Below are positions 1 through 11,080 of a stretch of DNA of 64,000 nucleotides, in pieces. The notes below the pieces were generated by a model. That model had not been told where the DNA came from and did not search any database. It saw only the letters and a program-made list of their open reading frames with translations. Location: contig KN880439.1 of NCBI GenBank assembly GCA_000934385.1, positions 186,001 to 250,000 of the forward strand. Direction: 5' to 3'. This DNA comes from Cylindrobasidium torrendii FP15055 ss-10 (lineage: Eukaryota; Basidiomycota; Agaricomycetes; Agaricales; Physalacriaceae). Positions within the stretch are counted from its first letter, which is position 1, and each line of letters starts with the position of its first letter. Position numbers and translations under genes: made by a program.

Positions 1-100
1 GATTCTTTGAATTTGGCGTGCGGTTGAACTTGAGATGGTCAAAATCGGCCAGCTTCTCGGCAGTATGAGTCTTCCTCGCGCGCGATTTCTTGGACACCAT
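1..100 (-). CDS. 5' end of an unidentified gene (partial)
   Basis: The complement has an ATG at position 100 followed by 33 open codons that run off the left edge. The visible N-terminus is basic (MVSKKSRARKTHTAEKLADF) and continues DHLKFNRTPNSKN. I do not recognise the family and the fragment is too short to assign a function. A TATA-like TATAAGT lies about 50 nt upstream on the same strand, which supports this ATG as a real gene start. It could also be only the first exon of a longer gene. Confidence 0.5.
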   Translation of the reverse strand, partial: MVSKKSRARKTHTAEKLADFDHLKFNRTPNSKN

Positions 101-147
101 TATCAGAGTGAGAGAGTAGGGGGGAGAGATGGCGTCAGTGCCCTACT

Positions 148-154
148 ACTTATA
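148..154 (-). promoter_or_regulatory. TATA-like box of the left-edge gene
   Basis: TATAAGT on the minus strand, about 50 nt upstream of the ATG at 100. It is a single short motif match without experimental support. Confidence 0.3.
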
Positions 155-689
155 GCATATTTCGACGCCCACAGTCAAGACCTGGACTGATAGGCGTCAG
201 AGCGCTGTCTTGTAATGATTGGGTTTGACTTGAAATGAGGTTCGTAGACATTTCGTAGGCGCTATGAGGGGTGATAGAGAGCGTACTCTGGTTTAGGTGC
301 ACACTCGTATTGTAGAATTGGTGCCACTGCCCGATGGATTGTGCTGTGCGATCTCATTCCTAGATAGTAGAAGGGCTCCCAAGTTCGGATGTGCCGAGGC
401 CGTCTTTTGAAATGGACATCTGCGTTGGATGCCCGGAGCACGAATAATGCTTTAAGGTACTTCAGCTGTGGTCGCTCACTTTTGGTGATACTTTCGACCG
501 GTGCACTCCGAGCGACATCATACTCACCATTCCAGCCGTCTGCTGTCGTGGCAGTATGCACAGTCGATTCATTGAGTAGCCTTTATGAGCGGTTGTAAAC
601 ACTTGGTATATGGGAGATTGATTGGACTTGGTCACTGGTGCCATCTGGTGGACATGGAACTAGGAAGGAAAACAAGCGATCACGGACGT
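155..689. other. intergenic region, divergent promoter
   Basis: This stretch separates the minus-strand left-edge gene from the plus-strand F-box gene. I see only short, unsupported reading frames and no RNA gene or repeat. Confidence 0.5.
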
Positions 690-2548
690 ATGGCTTCGAT
701 CAATTGCTACATTTCTTGCCGTCCACCCGTCATGAACACATCTCGTAGGTGATTTTAGAAAAGACTTGTCCATTTATACTGAAGACACAGTTAGAATGGA
801 TTCCGTGCTCTTCGCCTGATTGCTTATGCCCCAACCATATCGCCCCGCACATCGTGACATGCGACCCAGACGCGTTCGCGTCTGAACTGGACACGACCTT
901 TCCTCACTTGGCTTCCACAAACAGCGTCCCCGGTCCAAATGAAGAATCAGAAATACTGTCTCGCATACTGCCACTACAAACCAGTCTAGCACAACTCGAG
1001 AACACCGCCAGGAAATTAGCCGCTATTTGTGAAGCTCTTGACGCTCAAATGCAGAGCATTGACGAGAATAGGCAAACCCTACGGAGTGCAATAAACGCTG
1101 CGAAGAGATTTCTTAGTCCGGCACGACGGCTCCCTCCAGAAATTTGGCAACGGGTCTTTCTTCAAACAATAGACTTCCCTATCCCTCATACTATCGACCG
1201 CCAGATACTTGGAGATACGTGGTGGAGAATTAATGACTGCGAGAATCCCTTGTGGACCATGGAACTGGTATGTCGTGATTGGCGCCAAATTCTACTATCG
1301 AATCCTCGACTGTGGTCTTTCATCAACATCAACATTGCTCAACACTTGTCCTTAACTCATCCTCGCAACATCTCCCGTATGTCCTTACATGTGGAACGTG
1401 CCGCTATGTGCCCCCTTTCCGTCTGCCTTTTTGTGCCATCCAATGATGGCGAAGACGAGCTCAGTGACGAGCTTCTCATGTTCCTCTTCTCGTTCGTGCG
1501 CAGGATAGAATCATTGTGTCTCATACTCCCTCTCGATGCGGTAGCAACGATGGAGGTTCTCCAAACTCACTTCGTGTCTTTGTCATCCTTATACATCGTC
1601 AATACACCGTATAGCGAATGGGATGAAGAGCATGATGGCGTGGACGACATTGTCTCCAACATAGTGTTTGCGAAATGCACCTCCCTCCGCGAGGTTACGA
1701 TAGTGGACGTATCCACTGTTACATATCAACTGCCACTCCCGTGGAACCAGATTGTGTCTTACTCATGTCTCCCTTCAACCTTTGCGATGCCGCGGGATTA
1801 CATCCCAGGCCCATATCCAAAGGACGTGCGAAGAGCACTCAAAGAGGCGGAAAGATTAGAAGTTTGCAATGTCAAGCTCCATTATCAAAGCGACACCTTC
1901 GATGGCCTGGTCATCACCTGCAACTCACTGACCCATTTGACCATAACCTGCACGAAATATATCCCCGACAACCTGGTCATCCGCGAATTCTTCGAGGGCC
2001 TCACTCTTCCTGTGCTTCGCGCTCTCGTTATACGGCGCGATATCCTCATACAAGAGAGTACGATACAAGATAGCTCCAACTTCCTGGCTGTTGTGGAGGC
2101 CATACAGCGTTCACGCTGTCCTCTCGAGCACTTCGAGTTCGGTGACGGCGACATCACGCCAGTGGATCTTATCCGACTGATACACACCACCACAAAACTC
2201 GAAGAGCTACACTTGCGGATGGTCGGTGATGCCCAGTCCCCCGCTTTCACCAGCGATATTGCGGCAGAATTGTCGGAGGTGACTCTTTTGCCACGGCTTC
2301 GTGTACTTGAGATATCAGGAGGGATGGACGTTGGCGTCGACGGGGTCATGGACATGGTACACGCTCGAGTAGGCTCTACGCCGCTTACACATCTCGACCT
2401 TGGTTGGGTCTTGACCTCGAGCGAAGATGCTGGCCATGATGCAACGCAAAAGGCAACATTTGAAGGGATTATAGAGGATATACTGAGTCGATTAGAAGAA
2501 CGCCATCGAACAGATTTAGTGTACACTGTAATGTTGCACACCATGTAG
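690..2548 (+). CDS. F-box domain protein with leucine-rich C-terminal half
   Basis: Probable substrate-recognition subunit of an SCF ubiquitin ligase. The N-terminal part has a coiled-coil-like segment (SLAQLENTARKLAAICEALD) followed directly by an F-box core, LSPARRLPPEIWQRVF, then the WTMELVCRDWRQILLSNPRLW stretch typical of Agaricomycete F-box proteins. The rest has degenerate leucine-rich repeats (LTHLTITC, LEELHLRM, LTHLDLG). The long reading frame is open from about 749, but no in-frame ATG exists near its start. An ATG at 690 joins it in frame if 721..758 is a 38-nt intron with the weak donor GTCCAC. The next in-frame ATG lies near 1049, just before the F-box. The protein would be about 600 aa. 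The start is therefore uncertain, while the body is solid. Such F-box genes are expanded in mushrooms and their substrates are unknown. Confidence 0.75.
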
Positions 2549-2733
2549 TTCGTTGGCCTTGGTGGTGTCAAGTACGATGTACATATAGTGACTAGCAGCA
2601 TTCCAATGGAATGCACCACACCAGGGCAATACATCATCGTCGGTCACTTGGCACTGCCTTTCTTGGCGACAGTTCATCATCATGGTCGCCAATCGTGGTC
2701 CATTGCGCTTCTTCTCCTCTGACGACCCCGACC

Positions 2734-4295
2734 ATGGCCACAGACAACGACGTGCAAGCTTTTCTGCTGCTTACGCTGGAAAACATTACGTTGCGGACAC
2801 CCTACCAAACCAGGACAGGCATCCTTGGTTTAGAATGTGTTACTCTCTCTGCTTCCGCTGGTCGCGAGCGGGACGTCTTTCTCGTCTTCAAAATCAATGA
2901 CGTGGAAATCCCTATTGAACACTCTCGCCATATCAGCCTAGATACGTCGGCAGGCCATGTTCGCAAATACACGCTGCTCCCGACGTCTACAGACCCCGCA
3001 ACAATCACCATCGAGGTCCCGACGAATTGGACGCCAACGTACATTGAAGATATGGAAACCTTTGACAGCATACTTGGGCAATACACGGACTTTAGTCACG
3101 CCGCTGGGGCTCCAACGACGTACAATAACGAGAAGTCGCGTCCGTTGAGCGACTATCGGGGTCACCTGGTCCTGGTTAACGAGGACAATGGCGAGGTCGT
3201 TGGTGAATTCGACCGCAAAATTAACGTTCACGAAGACCCAACACTTCATAAGCAAGGACATGAGAAGGATCCTGTTGTCATCGAGTTGCCGGAAGGCCAA
3301 TCCATCGAGGACGAGGACGAGAAGCCGCTAGAGTTCTTCGCGCGTGCGGTCCCTCCTGACCAACAGACCTTTATTACGAAGTCGGCTACGATTGTCAGGT
3401 GCGTCGAGACAGCTCTCCTGTGTTGCAGACTGCTGATCACATTTACAGCCATGCTATCACTGGCGGTACAAGCCTATTCATCTCGGTGTTGCACGGCGCC
3501 TCGAACATGTATATCCAGCGTTCCGCCCCATCTCCCCATCATCCAGACAACCTCACAGCCTCAGCTGGTTCAAACACTGGCGCTCCCCGCCCTCCTCCCC
3601 GCGCTCTCACTGTGCTCACATCGGACCGCACTCGCCAAAACCTCCATACTGCCCACAAGTACACAGGAAAGGCTGTCGAGGTCAGCGGAAAGACCATAGC
3701 TATCGTCCATGGAATGATCAAGAAAGGGATGGGCTCGGAGAAAGACAAGGACAAAGGCAAGCGAGCGGTGACGGCGCCTTCTGGCCTCAGCCCAAGCCCA
3801 AGCAAATCTGGATCTCGCGCTCCGTCGCCTACGCCCTCAATATCTCGCTTGTCGCCTGCCCCTGCATATACTTCAACCGCCTACACTTCTTCTCCCACCA
3901 GCCAGTACTCAACAACCCAATTCTTGGCACCGTCAGATAGCAAGCCACCGCTTCCGCCCAGAGGGCCTTCTGGATCTCGTACTCCCTCTCCCTCTCCGCC
4001 CTCTGGCCCGCCGCTTCCGCCCAGGAAAGTCGGCTTCACCAAGCGTCTTCTTTTATCGGCAGACCTCATTCTTTCAACCATGGACGAATCTGCAAAGCGT
4101 ATCCTGTTGTCCGGGCAAGAGAATGTGGGGAATGTGATGCGGCACAAGTATGGCGAACAGGCTGGAGCGAGCTCAGACATGGCTATGGGGACCGCGCGCA
4201 ATGTAGCACTTGTGTATGTGGATGTGAAGGGCTTGGGGAGACGTGCAATCCTGCGCACAGCCGGGAAAGAGTTTGTCAAGGGAAGGCTTCGATGA
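2734..4295 (+). CDS. spartin-like / senescence-domain protein
   Basis: Two exons, 2734..3398 and 3449..4295, with a 50-nt intron (donor GTGCGT), give 503 aa. The N-terminal half is a folded region starting MATDNDVQAFLLLTLENITL. The C-terminal half has the senescence/spartin features: SHAITGGTSLFISVLHGASN, VLTSDRTRQNLHTAHKYTGK, then a low-complexity Ser/Pro-rich insert with two PPLPPR-type motifs (possible SH3 ligands), and a final helix-rich segment. Known family members associate with lipid droplets, endosomes or mitochondria. A similar role here is inference. The gene follows the F-box gene by 185 bp on the same strand. Confidence 0.8.
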
Positions 4296-4644
4296 TTGGG
4301 ACTTGCGCGCTTGAGCTTGCGCGGCCTACATGGATGTAGTAATTTGTATTAACGGACTATGAGCAAACTTGTGTGATGAACATTGGGTTTAGCATGAAAG
4401 GGGATGCAAGCAGAATGTCGAGCTGTTTGGTGAAGAGATGGTCATGAACTGCCCGAGATACATTTTGCCCGACGCAATGAGGAGAAAGCCTAACGAGCAA
4501 ACGCACTTGCTTATCAATTAAGGCCATTTCTTGACCAGGCCAGGCAAGACACTGGCAAGGCATGATGCATCTGAGCCTCAAGATCGCGTTCGAAGCGATC
4601 GAGTGGATTTGGACCAAACCACCACTGGCATCTGGGCACCGAAC

Positions 4645-6735
4645 ATGGACTTCGACGACCCCAACCTAACAGAACTCTCGAACGAAAATGAACATGAACC
4701 CGCGCCGAAACATCATCTTCCAACGACAACCTACTATGTGGTTGAATACCCTGGACGCGTCAAACCAACATCCGTGCCAGACGTGGTGAAAAACCTGGGC
4801 GGGATGGCGGTACTGGAAAGTGCTTTCCGGCGCGGCGCTTCCAAGCAGGAGACGCTCGTAGAGCTACATCTACGTCCGGACAATCCCTTCTCGCATCCTG
4901 TGCCGGCCAATATTGTGAACTCAACAACAATGATGATGAAGGTGGTCAAGCGCAAGAGGAAGAACGCGAACCCAGAGGATCCAGTTCAGGGCGAGTATAC
5001 GGCGCAAATGGTGGGCGTCGTGCCGAAGACTGTCCGGTTCAGACGTGCGTTAAGTCACCTAACTGTTCGTTGTTACTTACCGGATATCAGACATGGCGGA
5101 CTTTCAGTTCCAGCCAGAGGCTGATGATAGCATGACTAAATTGCGAATGGCTCTCGAGCATATGGACGGTAGCTCAATACTCTTTGGGCATGTTGGCTAT
5201 TACTCATGGTTTGCAGTGGAGTCCATCTGCAAGTATACCATCCCTCCAGAGAAATATGACTTTACGATCCCCGTCGAGCCACAGCAACAATCTCGTATGG
5301 ACATCGATATCGACCCTGCACTCCTCCCAGAAGCGCCAACCTCTCAAACTACGTCGGAGCAACCAACAGTCAAGAGCAATCTTCGTCTGTTTCCACCACC
5401 CATATTCAGTAGACAACATATACCACAACATTACAAGTGCGTATTCTCGCTTATGCAGGACACTAGGGGCTCATCAAGATGCATTAGCTTCAAAGCAAAT
5501 TCCGCGTCCATCGTTTCATCGGTAGTGGATGAAGAAACTGGAGAAGAGAAAACACGTCTCATAAACCGAATGCGCTGGAAAGGCTATGGACCTGCTACCA
5601 TTTCCTTTGCCGACTCTACAGTTCGTTTCTTCCCATCTATTTGCCTCCATGATTCATTTCTCTCTAGCTACCATCAAAACCTCCGCCAAATGTTGAAGCA
5701 GCGCGGTCCCAAGTTGATGCCACACTTCTGAAGAAGCTAGGCGAGGTTAGCACTCCTTGATCTTCCTATTCGTCATTATTTCTGAGAACATGTAGCACTT
5801 CAAGCAACGTCCCGTCTGGACGCGCACGTCGCTGTTCAACCAGTTTCCTCCGCAGGAAGCAAGAGAGATTCACAAGTATGCCATCAACATTCAAACATCT
5901 CTCCTTCCATTGACCACATTACCCAAGCTCCAAACTCATATTGCCGCTTGTGTGCTACGTCTTCCAGGACGGTCCTTGGAGGGATACTCTCGTCCGCTTC
6001 AATTACGACCCACGGTCAGAGCCAGAAGCTAGATTGTGTGTCTCTCATCCGACTTGTGCATGTACGTTGTTGACAATGAATAGATATCAACGTTTATATT
6101 TTCGAAATGCAAACCATCCCATTTCTCGACCTTCTGTCACGACGCGCAGGCAGGATCGCACTGCATACAATGTCCTTCTAGATCCTTCAAATGAGCGTCG
6201 TATGTCGCACGTCTTCGACGGACAAACGCTATCCAAAGAGACTGCAGCCTTCCAGCTCGTAGACATCCATGACCCAATGCTGAAAACCATGATTGAAGAC
6301 CCTGCTGCCTTGCGAGAGACGTGCGATGTGAGTTTTTTCTCCCCTCTGTGCGCCCGTTCACTCATAACGATAGGAACGCGACGGGTGGTATACAACCTAC
6401 AGTTATGAGCGCATCAAGGCTGTCCTCCGGCATAAATTCTTCTCGCTGCTTCAAGGCCACATCGCACCGAATGAAGAATGCGAGAGGTTGCTCGACACCT
6501 CTGAGTCCGCTACACAGAAGTTGTCAAAGAATATGGCGCATCGCCCACGGCCAGGCAAGCACAATATGGCCAAAGGAGCTCTCCCGCCTGCAGATGCAGC
6601 GGTACGTAGATTCCAGTATTCCGTCAGCAGAGCGCCCTGACATATACGATATAGGCCATTCGACTCAAAGGGATACTGGACCGAAACGCGAAGTCGGTTC
6701 AGATTCCGGGGAGAGCGTCTTCTTCAACGTCCTAG
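4645..6735 (+). CDS. transcription factor IIIC subunit 5 (Tau95/Sfc1/GTF3C5)
   Basis: Subunit of TFIIIC, the RNA polymerase III factor that recognises internal promoters of tRNA genes. Nine exons: 4645..5044, 5091..5436, 5488..5620, 5668..5745, 5796..5875, 5928..6035, 6084..6327, 6374..6601, 6655..6735; total 1698 nt, 565 aa. Each junction restores family motifs: the Tau95 N-terminal barrel (YYVVEYPGRVKPTS, FSHPVPANIVNST, VPKTVRFRHMADFQ), the central LINRMRWKGYGPATI, the helix-turn-helix part HFKQRPVWTRTSLFNQ, and LPLVCYVFQDGPWRDTLVRF with NYDPRSEPEARLYQRLYFRN, matching the GPWR/YDPR block of human GTF3C5. The order is complete from the N-terminal barrel to the C-terminus. The 51-nt intron at 5437..5487 keeps the frame open if retained, but removing it gives the expected HYNFKANS. 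Confidence 0.93.
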
Positions 6736-7285
6736 GCGTCTTGCGCTTGCTTTCATATGTTATTTCACTGCTATTCCACTGTATCAACCAAGTTTTTGTG
6801 TAATGTCATGTTCGAGTATTGGGAGTCCGTGCTCTAGGGAATCCGTCAATGTGCTCTATAATATCGAATCAGCTAATCAATGATCCTGGTTTGTCCACAC
6901 TGGCAGCTCATGTGCTTCACATACAAGTACTTAGTGGGGCCGTTCGTTTATTGAGGACAACCACGATGTAAGATTGAACAGGATTTGAGCACAACTTCAA
7001 GTTGACAACTTCAAGATTGCTTTGAGCAGACGTGAGCGATAAGACGTCCACGACGTATATATGTCAAATGTGCATGTGAAGAGCCATTCCGAGCATTTGT
7101 ATCAGCAGCATCGCCCTCATAAACCCACACAGAGGTCTCGCCCCCAAAACATACACTGTTTTTGCAGTTTTTCGATTGTTTCATACAACGACGACGGGAA
7201 GGAAAGGGCCATAGTCATACAAGGCATGCAGGAGGGTGGGGTGGTGATAATGCATATACGTTTCCGGAAAGCGTAGTAGTCAAGC
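6736..7285. other. intergenic, convergent 3' ends
   Basis: This lies between the stop of the TFIIIC5 gene (+) and the stop of the eL29 gene (-). It presumably holds both 3' UTRs. No additional gene, tRNA or repeat is evident. Confidence 0.5.
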
Positions 7286-7657
7286 CTATGCCGCTGCTGC
7301 TGCCGCCTTCTGTTCCACCCGGGCTTTGTGCTGTACATCGTACCGTAAGCCAAACTTGAACGAAGTCGATAGATATCAGGGACGCACCGAACCAGCAAGC
7401 GCAAAGCGGAAGTTCCTCCTGAACTTGGCGTCGACCTATTGCGCACCCATGAGCTTTCCTCCATACATTTCCCACGAGAGCGGCCACGTACACCCTTCAT
7501 CGACGTCGTACGGCCTGCGGATGGCCTTTTGATGCCATTGCGGTGGGCCTTCTTGTTCTGGTTGTGGTTGGTGTGGCTGGAAGCGCAGAAAATCTCAGCA
7601 TTTTGTTCTCCAGGTTCAGCTTGCAGAGACGAATACAGACTTCTTGGATTTGGCCAT
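7286..7657 (-). CDS. RPL29: 60S ribosomal protein eL29
   Basis: Small basic protein of the large ribosomal subunit, 64 aa. Four exons on the complement: 7641..7657, 7492..7576, 7388..7435, 7286..7330 (sum 195 nt). The first exon codes only MAKSK plus two bases. The spliced start MAKSKNHTNHNQNKKAHRNG and the following IKRP...SMKGVDAKFRRNFRFAL are diagnostic of eL29. The tail is KARVEQK followed by six alanines. Because the gene is split into tiny exons, no single reading frame reveals it. A CACGTGACC motif stands 70 nt upstream of the ATG. Confidence 0.95.
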
Positions 7658-7726
7658 GGCGCTTTCGTCGGTCTTGCGGAAAACTCGAATCTCCAGGGCA
7701 AAACTCGCAGTTGCCAAATTGGGTTT

Positions 7727-7735
7727 CACGTGACC
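7727..7735. promoter_or_regulatory. CACGTGACC (E-box type) upstream of RPL29
   Basis: A CACGTG core 70 nt upstream of the eL29 start codon. The same nine bases occur 66 nt upstream of the PIF1 start codon at 22595. bHLH factors of the Cbf1/USF type bind RTCACGTG; use by such a factor here is inference. Confidence 0.35.
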
Positions 7736-8078
7736 ATATTCCCAATAGGGAAACTGTACAGTTGGCGGCAGGACATCGGCTGTGGCCGCAGTGGCGTCCG
7801 CTTATCCATATCAGTCCTTATCGGGATTCCTTCAGCTTGTGTCTAAGCTACGCCTCTTGAGGCTAAGTCGGACGGAAGATTACTGCGGAAGGAAATATGT
7901 ATTAGAGTGAAGAGAATAAACGAGAGAACGAAGGTGGTCGTCGTATCCACGCGAATTGCGGGAAGCGTATGAGTACTGGAGGCATAACATAGACGAATAA
8001 ATAATGACCGCCGTGAATCAGACAAGGTCAAGAGAAATGAAGTAGAGAAAAACAAAAGATCCATCCGCGTTCCAAGAG
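7736..8078. other. intergenic, RPL29 promoter and 3' end of the FHA gene
   Basis: No coding signal beyond short chance frames. It should contain the RPL29 promoter/5' UTR and the terminator of the FHA-domain gene, both on the minus strand. Confidence 0.45.
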
Positions 8079-10100
8079 CTAGTCCTTCACTCTCCAGACC
8101 ACCGCTATCGCCGTCACTGTTAACAAAGCGACTCCAAAAGCTGACAGGGTTGGCTCGTATCCTGGTAACCTATCCTTCAATGTTGGATGCTCGTGATGCG
8201 CCTTTACCACATCCCCATTTTCCTTGTGATGCGCATGGCCGTTCATTATCCCATTCGGCTTCAATTCCACCAGAGCTTCTATGATGGGTTTGCTGCTGGT
8301 CGAATTCCGTCGAGAGCTAGAGCTCCTTCCTCGCCGTCTTTGACGAAGGGAATCGCTAGATAGACTCCGTGGGCTTGGTGGCAATATGTCCTCCATACTG
8401 CGCCTGTCGGGAGCTGCTTCCTTCACCTTCTCGACAGAGTCTTCGACGTGGCCAACCCGACGCGCCATCTCCTCCCACTTCTGCGCCCAGTCGATGTTTG
8501 GCTGGGGTGGGGGCGCAACCGGGGCAACCAATATCCCCGCGACCTTCTCCTCAAGATTGCGGATGACGTCGCGGCTTTCAGCCAATTGCTCTGTAAGTTG
8601 GGTCACCTTTTGCGTAAGGTCGGCAATCAGGGAGGAGTAGTCGGGTTGAGGCACAGGCTCTGGGGCAGGGGGGGATGCATGGTTCTGAAGAGCCAGTGAC
8701 GGCTCCGGGGTATGTGGGCGAACGTGGTCCCGTTTGCGATCCTCGTGGTCATTGTCATCTTGGTCGTGGTGCAGGGTCTGATCATGGTGAGCAGCGTCCT
8801 CTGGCTCGTCTTCTTCATCAACAGTCTCCAGCCCGCCGGTGACCGTCGCGATACTCTTAGCATCGTCATCGTCATCGTCGTACATGTTATCTCTCTCCCG
8901 GTCCTCGTCACGCTGGCGCTGATACTCGCGCTCTTCCTCCTCGGCACGCTGTTTGGCAAGCAGCATGCTGCGTATCTCGCCCCACATACCTTCATGCTCC
9001 TTGAGCTTCTCTTCGAGGACACGAACCTAGATAGTATGGTGTCTTTAGTAACCAAAGCGATGGAAGTGGAAGTGGCAGCGAACCTTCTGTTCATGGTCAT
9101 CGAGTTGCTCTGCGAGCGGTTTGCGATGTTTCCCATCAACGTCGGTAGAGGAAGATGCGACTGGCTGTTCGTCATGATGCTGGAGGGGGCGGACAGGAGG
9201 AAGTGACGTGGGATTGGGATAATTGGGTAGCGTGGGAGGGAGTGCACCACCGAGTGTCTCGCCGATGTCGCCCATGGAACCAGAGAGTTGGCCAAGGTCT
9301 GAGCCGGTATCACGGCTCTTCTGAAGTTCTCCTTGTAGACGAGTGAGGATGTGTTCGAATGTTAGGCCGCTCTTTCCCGGAGGTCGCATTGAGCCACCCA
9401 TCCCGCCTATTCCTGCGAGACGAGGCTGTGAAAATTGACCAGACTTTTGCTGTTGGTTTTGTAGAGAATTCATTGGCTGGCCGTTCGGCTGCCCAAGGCC
9501 AGGCTGGTGCATTGACTGGGGCATGTGCTGTTGCTCGGAACGAGCGGCCATGGCAGCGTCCTGTTCACTGAATATGCACATAGCACGCGCGGCAACCTTG
9601 TGGTGCACAATGGTCTTGTTGTCCTCGCCGACGATGTCTATGCCGAATTCCTGGAAGTGTTGAGATTGGCAACGGTAGCCGACACGTCCTAGCTATACGT
9701 ACCACTATGTCGTCGCTTTTGAGCTCGTTGGGTTCACTTTCTATGCCCTCTGCACTCAACCTCTCGCCGTTAATGAAGGTGCCGTTGCTACTCTTGACAT
9801 CCTTAATGAATATCTGGTTGGAAGGATTAGCAACCGGTGGGTAGTGCCAGGAGAGACACACACCTTTCCGCCGTCTTCCCATATTTCCGCATGCGCGCGA
9901 CTGAGAACTTTCGAGTCGAAGTAGCCATTCCGCTCCCCTGGTGTTGTCTTTGCGTTTGTCTGACGGCCAATCTTGACCCGTGTCCCAGAGGTTGCGAGCG
10001 AAATGTGCTTGGGCACAAACGAGTCATTTAGAGGATACAAATACAGAGCCGGGAGGCCAGATGCTGGCGACGGCGATGGCTGTGACAATGGCGCGGGCAT
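8079..10100 (-). CDS. FHA-domain, coiled-coil, tail-anchored protein (SLMAP/Far10/Vps64 type)
   Basis: Four exons on the complement: 9864..10100, 9703..9813, 9084..9650, 8079..9026; 620 aa. The FHA domain lies at about residues 17-120: KIGRQTN, then SKVLSRAHAEIW and FIKDVKSSNGTFINGERLS, which carry the phosphothreonine-binding S-R-x-H and S-N-G-T-F motifs. A Gln/Pro-rich linker follows, then coiled coils (ADLTQKVTQLTEQLAES), an Asp-rich run, and a final membrane anchor LSAFGVALLTVTAIAVVWRV before the last two residues, KD. This order (FHA, coiled coil, C-terminal anchor) is that of SLMAP/Far9/Far10, a membrane-tethering part of the STRIPAK phosphatase complex that in fungi controls hyphal fusion and sexual development. 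STRIPAK membership is inferred from architecture. Confidence 0.88.
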
Positions 10101-11080
10101 TTTTCAACAGGCAGCCGTCAGCGTAATTTTGGGACAACGAGCGAGGAAGGTCAAGCAGGGAAACGTCTTTGACAAATAGAGGTAAACGTTTGTTGATCAA
10201 CTGCTTGTGACGGTTGTGACACTAAAAGAATTCTGCGAATCCCTGCTCGTAGCGGCGAGCTCGTGTCTGCCCTGTCATTCCATCCGGACAAAAAAATACG
10301 GCTTTTGACAATTACTAGAGTCCGCGCGCAGGAATGCCGTTTCCGAGGCGTTTTTCGCTATTTTGTAGGTTGCTTTCATAATCACTCAGGGTTTCGGGCC
10401 TCTGGTCCGGTGGCCCGTGCACCTCGAGCGCGTATCCAAGATTCCAAGCTCAAGCTCCCGAATTCATTTCCTTCGAACCTCCGGTTTGCGTGTTTCACGG
10501 GGGCGCCCTCGAGTTGTACTTTCATATCCATTTCCCGCCGCGTTCAGGCATTTTTTTTACTTGTTTATCCTACTCTTGAACAATAGGCAGTGGGCCAGTC
10601 ACTCAGTGCATGACGTTGTACGTACTTCTTCCTTCCATCCACTAGACCCCATCGAGTCCCACGATATGATGCACGCCCAACGCCACAGGTTCAAATCTCA
10701 TTTCACTTGTGATTGGTATATTGCACCTACCCGTCGGTTCGTGAAGGCAAAAAAGAGCGACCACTGACCATGCGAACGACCACGCGGTGTGATAAAGAGC
10801 GTCCTCCCACATCCCAACGCTTCCGGCCGCGGGCACCAGACAAGGTCGCGCTGAATGGCTCAGCTTCCGCAGGAAGCCGACCGCGAAGTAGAAGAAGAGC
10901 AGTAGGCTGCCTTCATAAATTTCTTGCCATGTCCTACACATACAACAACATATACAGGATAAGATACGTACAGCGCGCCTCTGAACGAGGCACATAAATA
11001 TGAACTCCAGGTTAGTCGGCCGCAAGGACAACACACCGTGAACACCGAAAGGGTTGAACATGACCACCACTAAGCGCATA
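10101..11080. other. intergenic region (about 1 kb)
   Basis: Upstream region of the FHA gene and downstream region of the Zn2Cys6 gene. I found no conserved motif, tRNA, repeat or convincing exon; it may contain a long 5' UTR. Confidence 0.4.

Noticed and set aside
1885..2637. Minus-strand open frame of 250 codons
   Set aside because: Antisense to the leucine-rich part of the F-box gene; composition is Ser/Arg-rich without any motif.
7439..7860. Plus-strand frames over the RPL29 locus
   Set aside because: The minus strand splices to a complete, unmistakable eL29; these frames have no similarity to any family I know.
8712..9206. Plus-strand hydrophobic frame (Val/Ile-rich) suggesting a membrane protein
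   Set aside because: Antisense of the Asp/Glu/His-rich region of the FHA protein; GTC/ATC runs mirror GAC/GAT codons.
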